DNA of 27,741 bases from Saccoglossus kowalevskii (taxonomy: Eukaryota > Hemichordata > Enteropneusta > Harrimaniidae): the NCBI RefSeq assembly GCF_000003605.2, contig NW_003157234.1:3305-31045 (forward strand), given 5' to 3'. The notes below the pieces were generated by a model, which searched no databases, was not told the origin of the DNA, and saw only the letters and a program-made list of their open reading frames with translations. The position numbers and the translations under genes were made by a program. Within the stretch, counting starts at the first letter, position 1. Each line of letters begins with the position of its first letter. Below, piece by piece: positions 10,560 through 21,705 of this stretch.

Positions 10560-10830
10560 CTATGGACACCAAAAGTCTGCAAAATAGAGTACTTTCTATT
10601 TGTTAAAAATTCAAGATGAAGGCTAAACCATGTGGCCGATCCTAGTCGTCAATCAAATTTGCAATTGGTCTTCAGGAAGTGGTTATGCCAAAATTACCTC
10701 AATTAAGGGCATTTGTTCCCCTTGAGGGCTTTAACCAATCAACTTGATAATAGCATGGAAGGTCATGTGTACGAGAATAAAATCAACAATTTCGATTGAT
10801 CACGTAAATTTATCGCCATTTTGGATTCCC
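10560..10830. repeat. Candidate interspersed repeat with facing YY1-like ends
   Basis: The texture resembles an old element: CTATGGACACCAAAAG, then TCAAGATGAAGGC (10611-10623), and near the other edge GCCATTTTGGATTCC (10815-10829). The latter is an imperfect reverse complement of the former (both near AAGATGGC), about 190 bp apart. Between them lie words such as AAGTGGTTATGCCAAAATTACC. A third YY1-like core occurs in the 2900-3560 block. Element status and limits are inferred; no coding capacity. Confidence 0.3.
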
Positions 10831-10839
10831 CACATAACT

Positions 10840-11439
10840 GGTCTAATTTCAATCGTTCGTTCAATAATGTTTTGAATGATTTTAATTTTGGAGGGTAGTT
10901 TTTATGGTAAGAGTTTAGAAGCCATTTTTTTTTTTACAAATGACTTGTCTAATTGGAAGTATTTAATTAATTTCTTAAATTATTTTGATTGTGATGATCA
11001 AAAGCTGAAAATCTTCTTTTGGCTGATTTGTCCAGATTTGAAGCAGTCTATAGTTTGAACCCAAAATTACAACTGGTCGGGTGAGGTGATTCAGACTCGC
11101 GCACACTGAAAGAGTACTCATATCCCAGCTACTATTGTACACCAAAAAACTTGTTTCGATAATACACATGTCAACGGATTGTTTTTCTACACACAGATCG
11201 CCTGACTACATGATATAGCTCCTTGTGTAATTGCAGATTTTTTGTCAATCATTTATTTTGTGTGTTTACACAAATGTGTGCAACAATCTGCGAATAGTTA
11301 TGTTAACTCCCTCATAGATAGTAGAGAGTGTAATATTGCTGACACGCTTTGGACATTTGATCACTTGCATTTTTGTTATCGTGCAATCTTGAAAACCCTG
11401 TCTCTAGATTCAAACGCAACGCACATATAAAATCATGAA
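10840..11439. other. AT-rich non-coding stretch
   Basis: Contains a T-run and two short opposed frames (60 and 64 codons) in low-complexity A+T text. No family signature was seen. Confidence 0.6.
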
Positions 11440-11477
11440 TCCGAAGGAACATATTAAGGAGGCTCCTTATCTTCGGA
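11440..11477. repeat. Nested inverted repeat (hairpin)
   Basis: TCCGAAG (11440-11446) pairs with CTTCGGA (11471-11477), and inside it TAAGGAG (11455-11461) pairs with CTCCTTA (11463-11469) around a single G. The left side has an 8-nt bulge, the right a 1-nt bulge. About 14 pairs in 38 bases. It is too short and bulged for a convincing microRNA precursor, and no function is assigned. Confidence 0.6.
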
Positions 11478-12867
11478 CTATAATCTCTTAATTTAGGAGT
11501 TTTGCCGAAGTATACATCATAAGCATATTTGATGTAAAATCAGAGTGAGGATTTAGGGGATTAAATTGTACACTTTTGAACGTCTTCAACTTCGTGTTAT
11601 TGATTTATTCTGAGTTTAAATTATACAAATGAATGAACACCACATATAATCGTTCACTGAATCAGCGTCTTTGGACATGGTCAATTACTGCTGCTAGACC
11701 TATTATTTATTTCATTAGTCATATGTTTATGTAGTTGCAAAAACAAATCAAAAATAATCTCATGTCGTCTCATGTAATTGCATTTGATCTCACTCTGCAT
11801 TTTGTGTATGTGCCAAGCTCTCTAATTGTTGATAGAATTAGCAAATGAATGAAAGATTGAAAGTATTGAATACCATTAATTTTAACATCTTGGACTACCA
11901 AATCTAGTCTTTGACTATAACAGAACGCATAAGTCTTCGCGAGAGAATCTTGATGTAGAGCTCAAACTAATTCAAAATGCACCTTGCTATTATAACAATG
12001 AGGGAGAATTATTATAGTCCAAGTTTTTACCTGGAATCATATTGTCATTGTACTAGTGTTAATTTCATCTGCATTTCTAAACAAAAGTACATGATACACA
12101 TCTCGCACACTTTCTGACATTCCACAGCCTACATTCTATTTTTGTAGGAATTCTTGGAAAGGAAATTAAAACAAAAAACGAAAAACAAAATTGGTCAAAT
12201 TTTATATTTTCAAATCCTCATATATTTAGAAGTGAATAACGTACCTTGCAAATTGTTTATTTCGAATCCAAACAAATATGCAAAGTAAAGATTTATTTTG
12301 TTTCTATGAACAGTATCTATGACCGGTATCTACATTATGCCTGGATTGATTGTGACACTATATTGTATTGATAACGCACTTAAACATAGTATATATCTCA
12401 TTTTTAGTATTAATTTGAAACGTTTTCTATAATTATATGGGGAATCACACATTGTATTTTGATAACCACCTAATGTATCGTTTAACTAATTGATGAAAGC
12501 CAACTCTACAGAAGGGCTAATCTGGCTTTTATGTGTATTCCCCCAATAAAGTGCAAATTAGGCAGTCAGAATAAATAACAGTGTTTGTATATAGGTAGTG
12601 ACAGTCGATAGATATATGAACTGCTTGTGTGTCTATTCACCCTAATAATTAGTATGTTCCGCCAAGCAGCTCTAGCAATGATGTCACAATTTGGTATACA
12701 ATACATGCTGCTTAGCTAACAATTGCATGACATATTATGGGCGAGAATGTATGTATTCAAACCACCCGTTATTGTGTGCCATGTGTTTGCCTTAAAAATC
12801 GCCTGGATACTGAAATGCAATGGATGTATTTGTCTTCGGAACAAACAGATCAATTATGACACTCAAC
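11478..12867. other. AT-rich non-coding stretch, nothing recognised
   Basis: Low-complexity A+T text, short frames only, no paired repeats noticed. Confidence 0.65.
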
Positions 12868-13290
12868 AAAATAACACACGAATCGTGAAAAAGATAAAAT
12901 CAATGGTCGCCTTGACTACGAGTTGATGAAGCACGAAGTTACATTTGACACTTTTCGCCTCAATGGACTCAACGAAAGTTTCGTAGATAAATAGTGTTAT
13001 TAAATAATAATGAGATAATGTAGAAAGAAAACGTGTGCGAACATGGCGAGTTTGAAATAATATGGCCAGGAGATTGAATGATTGAAGAAGCAGTTGATAT
13101 AGGTTTGGAAAGAAATTGTTTCTCTGAATGCGCACAAGTCTTTGTACATACCGTCGCTGGAAATTTATTAGTCATATTTGAAATATATACTAAAGAGAAT
13201 GCCTTTTCTCTAATATATTGCCTGAAAATACGCCCACGACATAATGCTTCATGCAAGTTGTATTGCTTGGAAGAAAACATGTAATGATTT
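12868..13290. other. Stop-poor segment of unknown nature
   Basis: Several frames are open here at once. On plus, 12868-12990 gives a 36-codon stretch with protein-like composition (KINGRLDYELMKHEVTF, then a stop), and a second plus frame runs about 13033-13284 with one stop (GEFEIIWPGD, stop, MIEEAVDIGLERN...). On minus, 13301-12969 is open for 110 codons. No motif, repeat or splice pattern lets me choose a strand. It may be a decayed coding fragment of an unrecognised element, or chance in a patch with fewer TA words. Confidence 0.2.
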
Positions 13291-13301
13291 AATGTATACA
13301 A

Positions 13302-13824
13302 ACAAATCGCACATAAGCCATTACTGCACGCGTACCATAATACCCATTTAGTTTTCTCTTACTAATTTGAAGTGTATGGCATTGAACTTATTTTGTGATC
13401 CCTGTGTAGATATTCGCGTCAGTTATCCACATAATTGTCAATTGTCAGACTTTTATTTTATATACTTGCACTTGGTCATTCAATTCATAACGACGAATAA
13501 GGATGATATCGTTGAGTTTGATGTTAATTTCTCGTTAAATAAAACATCCAACATTTTGAAAATTAGGTTAATTTCCCGTTTTTCAATTGACAAAAATATT
13601 GCATTGTCATTTTATTATTAAATGAACAAATTATATGGTATGTATGACAAATATATATTTCAATCGGTAGATCATTATCTTAGTCTCATATTGTAGATAT
13701 TGCGTTCAACAGTAGTTCACCATATATGATTTGAAATAGGCTTCGACATGTCTCATGTTGTGATGAATATGAATGATATGCACTATAAGTGTAAGGAATT
13801 AACCATATTTAAAGGTACACTTGT
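13302..13824. other. AT-rich non-coding stretch
   Basis: Contains an 84-codon plus frame (13367-13621) with A+T-driven composition (I, N, F, K, S) and no motif. Nothing else was seen. Confidence 0.55.
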
Positions 13825-14085
13825 TTGCATCAATACAATTTTGCATGTCGGATAATACTTCATGATAATATGAAGTTATTACGAGGATACCTCAAAGTTT
13901 TCACGAACGCAGTACAGTGGTATCGACCGAGGCGCAGCGTAATAACCTTATTATTAGAAGACGCTTACGCGCGTAATCTTACCTTATCTGGAATTCTAAT
14001 CGCCTTATATGGTATGATGAAAATACCCCGTAAAATACCGCAAAATTACGGCAATTATGGCGTTACGGTGACAGATGTATACTAA
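13825..14085. other. CpG-patterned segment with palindrome and phased A-tracts
   Basis: This segment is richer in CpG than its flanks. TTACGCGCGTAA (13965-13976) is a perfect 12-bp palindrome. From 14020 to 14056 short A/T tracts (AAAA at 14020, 14032 and 14042; AATT at 14053) alternate with CpG words at 14029, 14039, 14049 and 14061, i.e. close to one helical turn apart, a pattern known to bend DNA. A plus frame of 86 codons starting at a TTG spans it (inner ATG at 13870, then KLLRGYLKVF). It matches no family I know, and at this length one such frame per window is roughly expected by chance. Confidence 0.4.
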
Positions 14086-14577
14086 TATATATTAAACAAA
14101 ACGTTAATTTTATTACTCATCAAGCGTACTACTATAAAACAATATGTCGAGCACATTATTTTCGCCTGCTATTACCTCAATAGAACAACGCACCATCAAT
14201 TATACGTACTTCCATTCAGTTCATAAACCATACATATCAAACTGCGAGCTCAATTTCTAAGATTGGGAAATGTCGTTAGTAAATACTAAATAAAATGAAG
14301 TATTAATTAGTTGTTTGTGTATATATATCCCATGATCAATTGTCTCTAACCATCGATAGCGGTCAGGTTTTTTTCAGCATTTACTGGAAAAATATTTTTC
14401 TTTGTTTTAAACAGGATGTTTTGGGTATTGGTTCCAGTAAATTTGCTCAACCATGTGTTTACAGAGTCTACAAAGTATGCCGGCAGACGCGTAGGTGAAT
14501 GTAATGAAAATAGTATTAAACCGAGCGCTTAACTATCTCTCATGATACAAGCTAAATGTTATTTTATGTCAACTGCG
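14086..14577. other. AT-rich non-coding stretch, nothing recognised
   Basis: Short frames only, no repeats or RNA genes noticed. Confidence 0.6.
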
Positions 14578-14674
14578 TCGTGTGTAATTACAGTGCTTGG
14601 TAATTATTCAATATTCAGACGTTCAGGACAATAGCCTCTTAGTCTTAGTAGAATGTGGGTACAATTACACACGA
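14578..14674. repeat. 97-bp unit bounded by 12-bp perfect inverted repeats
   Basis: TCGTGTGTAATT (14578-14589) is the exact reverse complement of AATTACACACGA (14663-14674), with a 73-nt interior. The size would suit a tiny terminal-inverted-repeat element (MITE) or a solitary hairpin. No flanking target duplication is evident (GCG to the left, TGAG to the right), and the interior does not fold strongly by eye. Confidence 0.55.
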
Positions 14675-14943
14675 TGAGATAGAACAGAACATTCAATCGT
14701 ATTAACCGACACATGAGAAGCTAGCACTAACAGATGCGATGAATATGAACACATGAATGTTTATCATATCCTAGTAGATTTCAACATGTCGGTGTCCATC
14801 AAAAGAATCCGATGATTATCTCACTAATTCCATGAAACGAATCGCTCAAATTATCAACATCCGAGAAAACCTTATTAACATGCCTGAATCAATATTACAT
14901 ATTTTATATTGATATACTTATAGATTACATAGATAACTATATT

Positions 14944-15280
14944 TAAAACAAAAGTGACTAACGCTTGTCCTGTCAGTTCCATTTCAGTACATTTTACACT
15001 GCTGCACAAATTAAATTATTTTATATATTTGTCACCACTGTACAACAGCCCTTGCTGACGAAGTGACAAAATACTACAACATTTCAATGTAATAAATAAT
15101 ATCCTCCCCACCATCCTATTTTGAGAGGCAGTTTGACTAGGATTTTTTCCAGACCTGAATATGACAATGGATATGGCATTGACTACATATTCCCGATGAT
15201 AGCTTGCTTTTGATGACTCTGATTCATCATGCACGGTGTCATGTTACCGGGAAAGCGTCTCTGCTGGTGCATATCTGCTG
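14944..15280 (-). pseudogene. hAT transposase relic (TTF-type finger / DUF4371 junction)
   Basis: hAT elements related to ZMYM1 encode a TTF-type zinc finger followed by DUF4371 and the catalytic domain. Seen on the minus strand: CTSRDAFPVT (15242-15270), matching the end of the finger where a 'DAF-x-x-TGF-x-NW' block is usual; then, after a frame change with a stop at 15244-15246 in the new frame, HDESESSKAS (about 15200-15231), equivalent to the 'HE-S-x-x-HK-x-A' helix; then SQTASQNRMVGRIL, and LRQQGLLYSGD, equivalent to 'RQGLALRGH/GD' of DUF4371, reaching stop 15016-15018. The same frame continues past the stop as FNLCSSV, resembling the following 'SNF-x-QLL'. A segment between DAFPVT and HDES seems lost. 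The metal-binding cysteines and the catalytic DDE region are absent, so this is an inactive fragment. No terminal repeats were found. Confidence 0.7.
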
Positions 15281-16625
15281 CAAGTATACATACTACGCTT
15301 TGTCCTATTAAATTTCCCAATTTATGAATAAAGGTGGTGGAATAGTACATATTGTGAGCTTATAATCACTGCCATTAAATGTCAACCGTGTGATAGATGA
15401 CGCCGTCATGACAATTTGATCCACTCGATGTTTGTAGCTCAGGCATTCATGGCGCAACGATAATACTATTTACATAATTAATTTGGGCAGACTGTTTCTC
15501 TTAATCATTATGAAAAGTAATCGCCGACAGTAAACGTCCCGATGAGATTCACATAGTCAAAGTTATTATAATATTAATATTATATTTATTGCTTACAAAA
15601 TAAATGTTTAATTTAAAGTAAACGTATTTATATTATGGGTACTAATAATCACGATTTGGTCAGTGGAGCATTTTTCGCATACAATCGAGTTATAAATTTA
15701 CCAATTATCTTATTTTATTGCATGCAATTACATAATCTGTGCACAATATTTTCCATATTGTAATTACTATGACTTCAAATTCTTTTGATCTTCCTCCAAC
15801 TTATTGATATTGGTAACACAGCGATTATAATGGTAATACAATTTGGCCTTCATAATTAGAAGTTTGTTTTTATTTCTGACGATGTAACTTGAAATAAACT
15901 TAGTTGAATGTTCAGCTTTGGTGTATATCTACTATCAGAAGGCACGCAAATGACATCATGCGGATAAAAGCTATCTTGATGTTATTGTGCACTACAGTAG
16001 GCAAAAGCTATTAATATGGTTGCATTTGATTGTGTATGCAAAGGATAAGTGAACGCGAAGGTTTACAATTGTGTTTTTTTACTTAAAATACAATAGTACT
16101 CCATTATATAGAATGCAAATCTGTGCATGACACATGTTTGAAAACACTGCTCGCAGGCAGCACATATTTGTCTATACAGCTTTCATTAACCCACTCAGTT
16201 AGTTATGTACTGCACGTAGTATGAAATCGATGAAAACGATTGTAGATGCTGAGTTGAAAAAAGGTTAAGATACTATCGTTCTATTTAGATGTAGTGTTTC
16301 TTGATGTAGTACTTCTCGATCTTAGGTCACATGGTCAGACAATGTAGTTTTAAAGCATTGCTATATGCAGTAATACAAAGATTTGGTAAAATATTTACAA
16401 TGCTCGCCTCACCAAAACAAAGTGTTGTGCTAATATTTGTTACTAGGTATGACCTACATGTTAATTTTGTCATTTACAGTCAGTATGTAGAAAATATCAC
16501 AATCAAAAGAGCACGTGTTAGTGCATTTCAAGAAATGTTGCTCTTATTATTAATGCTTCCGTGATGCTTGACATTCTGTTCACGTGTTCATTTCTTGGTA
16601 TAATGAAATTAAAGATAAAGCAGAC
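15281..16625. other. AT-rich non-coding stretch
   Basis: The upstream half of an hAT gene would be expected at the left edge of this stretch on the minus strand, but nothing readable remains. A plus frame of 77 codons at 16331-16564 shows no motif. Otherwise nothing was noticed. Confidence 0.6.
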
Positions 16626-16654
16626 CAATCTTTGATTAATACAATCGAAGATTG
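16626..16654. repeat. 12-bp stem, 5-nt loop inverted repeat
   Basis: CAATCTTTGATT (16626-16637) and AATCGAAGATTG (16643-16654) pair at 11 of 12 positions, and the remaining pair would be G-U in plus-strand RNA. The loop is AATAC. A long T-run follows at 16686-16700. That combination would suit a small structured transcript end, but no polymerase III internal boxes were found upstream. Confidence 0.6.
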
Positions 16655-19600
16655 TAGACGCAAAGTTCCGCGAGACCTTTTATCTTTTTTTTGTTTTTTT
16701 GGTCATCACCAATGCAATTGCAATTTGAGTCCTATTATCTTTCCAATAATCTTTGTTAATTAAAATTATCAATATCAACAAGGTTACTCATGTTTCATAG
16801 AATATCGCTGGATCAGATATATTCAATCTGATAATAGACACACCACAATTAAGTTAATAACAGTATGACAATATTTTTGCAATCATCTATGATTTTACCA
16901 CCCAGTTAAGAGTGGGTAAATGGTGCCCCTTACTAATTATAATATTTTCGCCTTTGTGGTACAATGCCCATGGTACATATATGATGGTGCCAATATTCGC
17001 CATAATTTTGACATTCAGGTTAATCGATTAGTCGGATATGAACGTCTTAGACTTGGCTGTGTAATTACTACTTGAACTTGCATGAATTTCAATCTTTCGT
17101 AAAAGCAGCAATAACGTAAATATAATCTTGATCACATCAAATAGATGTCGGTCTCGATCAGGGAATTGTGGATGATTTCAATGTAGTAAATGACTGGTGA
17201 ACTTTATTTAAACTTTATAATTAGTTACTATTATAGTTACTGTATTCGTCTGTGCGATCAGGAGTACGACAATCACCCTCATATATTATACGTGCAATGT
17301 CTCCCATTTATCGATTTACAAACACCAAGCGAATACACTTTGTGTTATTAAACCGTACCGACACCTTGCTGATTGAAATGAAAAGACATTGAACAATAGT
17401 GTAATAATTAAACTGATTATCACTAATGATCAGATATGAATGAGCTATGATATATTTAGTGTTTGTTTGATTTACGTCACATGACAGCCTCTACATATAC
17501 TTATAAATTTTTAAATGCAGTTCCTCATCCCTTGGTTATTGTGATTTATATCACAAATGTTTATTACCGTGCGTCTCTAATGCCTCTCATTTCTTCACTC
17601 AATGATTCGATAGGTGTTGTATTTTGTGTGCAATTCGATGAAACGCGTCTACACGGTTGGGTCACAATATGTGTGTATGCACAACATATGATGTCGCTGG
17701 CGAGCGGCGATGGTTGATAGATTTCATTCTAAACCAGATTCTCAGTTAATGCGTTAACGATTCAATTCCACCACCCTTTACTAACATCACTATTTGATTG
17801 CACAGAAACAATATCATGTAATTATAATACATTACTAATCGTAACACTGTGACATTTAAACTTCATTCGGTTGGATTCCCGGCCGCATTCGAAACAGTTA
17901 TATAACGCGACATGCATTCCTTGGTCCAACTGGCTCCCAAATAATATTTGCTTAATAATTATCTCAAAATATCTGATAATATATTTTCCATATTATGCAT
18001 ACTAAATCGTGCTTGATAATGCTAACCAACCTCAACCTGTTTTCGATTTGAATACTGAACAGTCGCTAAATGATGTTTTACTTCTGGTGAAAAATATCTT
18101 CTCCAAGCATGGTATCTTCTTCTCAATCTTATCACAACGCCAGGGTTAACATGGTAGTAGTCGATTAACAAGTTAAATTGCCCGTCATAGAAGCACGCTA
18201 AGATCTGCCTTCGCTATATAATGCAATAAAAGGAATGAAACTATTTATAGTCTATGGTTGTTTTGAATATAGAATATCTGTTTAAGTAATTGTATCACTC
18301 ATTGCCAAATGAATCAATAACCGATAATTCACAGTACAGTAAGTCACGAATTACCCAAACATGTCAACTTGCAAATGTTCATATATGGGTTATTAATCAA
18401 AGTAAAAATAGTTAGTTTCCTAGATTAGTCAACGAATGAGGCATCACTATATCTGCTCTGATAGACAACATGATGTCCAATACATTCAACACTGTATATT
18501 GAAAAGACATGGCATATTTCAAAACATGTTTTTCCATTTGGGACTGAAATCCAGGTCATTCTAATTAACCCTCGGTCGGTATTACAGTTGCTCTTCGGTG
18601 CACTATATACATAATAAACAAACAAAGACGCCTTATTTGAATACCGAATACACCAATCAATAACAGTCAATCAAATATTCGTAATAGCAAAAACAAAACG
18701 GAAATATAGAAACTGATCTCAACTGTAGAGGGCTTTAATCACAATAGATAGAATAGAAAAAGTTATATTTAAATAGAAAAATGTTCAAGTATAATTATGA
18801 AATTATTGCACTTATTGGTACTACACAATTCAATCAATAACGCACTGCCTTTTTATTCATTACAACCACAACTTTAGCATAATATCTCCATTTACTCGTC
18901 TTCAGGCGTGTATCAGAGCAAATTCAATATTCTATCACTTTGTTTCCGACGTGTAATTGAAATTTTAGTTTACAAGAAATATTTTTATTTGCGCACTTTT
19001 ATTATTCCACAGTAAGAATAGGATCCTGTATTCAATGCATTGTCAAATACAGATATATTGTCACTGTACATGTGTTGCCTCAACCACTGTTATCTGTTAT
19101 CACTGCAAAAGATAAAACTAGTAATTCCCACTGATATTTATTTAGTGTAATTCATTCTCCACACCTAAGAAAAACCCAATTAAGTTTTGCTGGTGATCAG
19201 GATCCATGATTATTTGAATCAGTATTTACCATTTTGAGTTATAGATTGATAGCAAAATAATATGGAACGATTTATAAAGGAGTTCTTTAAAATATCGAAG
19301 TTTGATCTGAACTCAAAGACAAATCTAGATAATAATAAATGGAGACGTTTATTGTTTTGCCTGTCTGTTATCAACATTACGGAAACGTTATAGACGGATT
19401 GCTCCGAGTCTTTGTCATTATTATTGATAAGTGCTGAGTGCATGTGTTCATGTACAATGAATTCAATAATGCAGTTGTTGTGTTGAAGTATCGATTTTCC
19501 CTGTTACGTTAAACTACGGTCACTGCGATGACACGGGTGACTACGATTATTTTTATTCCATTTCAAATAGTAGCTTTCAAAATAATCTCTTGGGTTCAAA

Positions 19601-20162
19601 GAAATACATGTCGGCATGAACAACTAAACATACTACCATCAACCTAGGTTAATCACTCTTCGGCTGGTGGTGGCTGTATGTGAATGTATACCTGAGCTGG
19701 CAACACGACACTAAATACATTAATAACGGGAAATGGATAGCAATCACTAAAGGCAGACATATTGTTCTTTCAACAGCAAAAAAGAAAAATGTAAATTTAA
19801 AACACGCATCAATAGTACCACCGCTAAATGTTGGCAACGAGTTTCTGAGACGATCGGCCTTCTTTTTATTTAACCATTAGCATTATTTTTTGTCATATAT
19901 GAGTGCCCCGAACAAGTACCTAAGTTAACATCATCGGTATGTCTTCACTCTCAGCAAAAATGCCATCAGAACTACGATTTTGTTCTGAAATATGTATGAA
20001 ATGCAATCCTTGATCATATATGCAAATTATCGAATTCATATTTCTTATATAAATATATGATTATTTGGCACTTGTTTTCTAGAAAAACCATTACTGAAAA
20101 TTAACTGTGAATCAATGGATAACTTGTTAGTGTTATAAATGAAAATCAGTCTCGACATTGCT
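16655..20162. other. Long AT-rich non-coding stretch
   Basis: No gene recognised in about 3.5 kb. Frames of 60-85 codons exist (17463-17717 plus; 18425-18670 and 19219-19443 minus; 19680-19880 plus) but have no family motif, and they overlap opposite-strand frames of similar quality. A small CpG patch at 17880-17930 has a GTTGGA/TCCAAC inverted pair. No tandem arrays. Confidence 0.6.
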
Positions 20163-20352
20163 GTTTCCATAGCAACCCGATCCTTCACAAACATGTAATC
20201 TATTTGTTTGTATCAAGAGATCCTCATTCGAAAATGACACGATAATTCATGAAAGTGTGTTTCCGGGAAGCCACCTTTACCAACGTTTACTGGTTTGGCC
20301 CTTGCATTACAGGCGACCTCTCCTGACAATGTTATGAAAATCCGCCTGTAAT
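20163..20352. promoter_or_regulatory. Cis-element cluster: RFX X-box, STAT-type site, inverted repeat
   Basis: GTTTCCATAGCAAC (20163-20176) fits the RFX X-box consensus RYYNYY-N(1-3)-RRNRAC at every position. TTCCGGGAA (20261-20269) fits the STAT consensus TTCN(2-4)GAA and is itself a palindrome. ATTACAGGCG (20306-20315) and CGCCTGTAAT (20343-20352) are a perfect 10-bp inverted pair, 27 nt apart. RFX factors activate ciliary and some immune genes through X-boxes near promoters. No promoter or coding exon is visible nearby, so an enhancer role is inference. Confidence 0.45.
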
Positions 20353-20498
20353 CGTTTCAAGGTATCAATGAAAAATAATTTCCCAAGATGTTGTTTTTAT
20401 GATAACCGTACATATATCGATGTAAAGCTCTGCTACAAAATATACCCTGGCATAGTTCCCATCGGTTTGAATGAAATTTAACTATCTATTCAAATAGA

Positions 20499-20714
20499 AT
20501 GCAGCGTTTTTTTGGAAAATTTGATTTCACCAAGTATGAATTCACTATCCATAGACATGAAATAGAAATGAATAACAGTTCTGCCTTTGGATTAATCGTC
20601 ATCGCTCGTGTCAGTTTGGAACCTGCGCCTCGGTAAGGAGCGAATGGGAAATGTGTTTTTGTTACTGAGATGTTATTACGCATGTATTCGAAAGCATTAT
20701 TTACTAAATGGTAA
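20499..20714 (+). other. Short frame with one internal stop, unknown
   Basis: The ATG at 20499 opens a 45-residue frame (MQRFFGKFDFTKYEF..., ending EPAPR) to TAA 20634-20636, and the same phase then stays open for another 25 codons to TAA 20712-20714. Composition is protein-like and CpG is locally higher, but I recognise no family. The opposite strand is also open (65 codons, 20486-20683). Possible decayed exon; weak. Confidence 0.15.
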
Positions 20715-21705
20715 ACGTTGAACTAGTATCAATAATCTTGATGCAAAAATAAGTAAAACCGTGTCACTACATAAATTTTCAATCTTCCCTATTTGACGAA
20801 GCAAGACCTTATTTTACTTCACATTTGAAGTCATTTTCACATTATTCTTTAATTAATATTCATATGTTTCTGAAACAAGAAATTTTAGAATGATTGCTCG
20901 ACAAATTAAGTCTATTCTTAGATGGTAATGAATTTCAAAATGTTTTGTCATTCTGATGACTTATAATTACTTATAGGTATAGTTATTTTTTAATTATTTT
21001 ATACGAAGTTTAAAACCCATGTTATAATTTCCACATGAAAGCAAACATGTCTCTTCTGCATACTATCTCAATCCCTATGCCAAATGTGTTTGAGTACGAG
21101 ACTTTGATATCAAAATCGACGCTTTCCCCAATACAATGTGATATTTTCATGAAGCGATGCAGATAATTTTGTTGCAATTAAAGAAAAAAAAATGCTTTTG
21201 CAGCATACATTCTAATAAATTCAATTGTTACATAATCCAAAAATAATGTGTTCCCCAGTCACGAAACATGACATGTACTAGTGCTAAAATACATTAATCA
21301 TTTAGTCACAATTTTTCTATTTGCAAAAATTGGTTTGAAGGGAGACTTTAATTGAGTCGTATTTGTCTACAATTGTTCACAGAAAACTATCTGTTTCCAA
21401 AATTGTGCCAAACTGCATTCGGTGCACCCCATGGTAAATAACTTGTTTCTAATATTTGTCTTTGTCGACGTGTGTTCGTTAAGCTAGAAAATGCCCCACA
21501 GTGTCAAAAAGGTTTACTCAGGCTTGATTGTGTTCTGCCACTAAAGCAAACAATACTGAGACAACAACAAAAGGAAGCGTACATCAATGATATATTCTTG
21601 TTCCATAATTATAATACTGTCACTTCAACAGCAGATACGTGATATCGCCATAGTAACGAAACGGTCGATATCTCTAAATACAAGAATAGACGTCCAGTAG
21701 TTTAG
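20715..21705. other. AT-rich non-coding stretch, nothing recognised
   Basis: Short frames only. No repeats or RNA genes noticed. Confidence 0.6.

Noticed and set aside
11440-11477. microRNA precursor
   Set aside because: Stem too short, with an 8-nt one-sided bulge and a one-base loop, so it does not fit Dicer/Drosha substrates.
12723-12926. 67-codon plus frame (MHDILWARMYVF)
   Set aside because: No motif. Overlaps other open phases and is within chance length for this composition.
13890-13950. Possible second copy of the foldback arm (GTGGTATCGACCGAGGCGC)
   Set aside because: Only short words are shared with 4674-4801, and their order and orientation do not match either arm.
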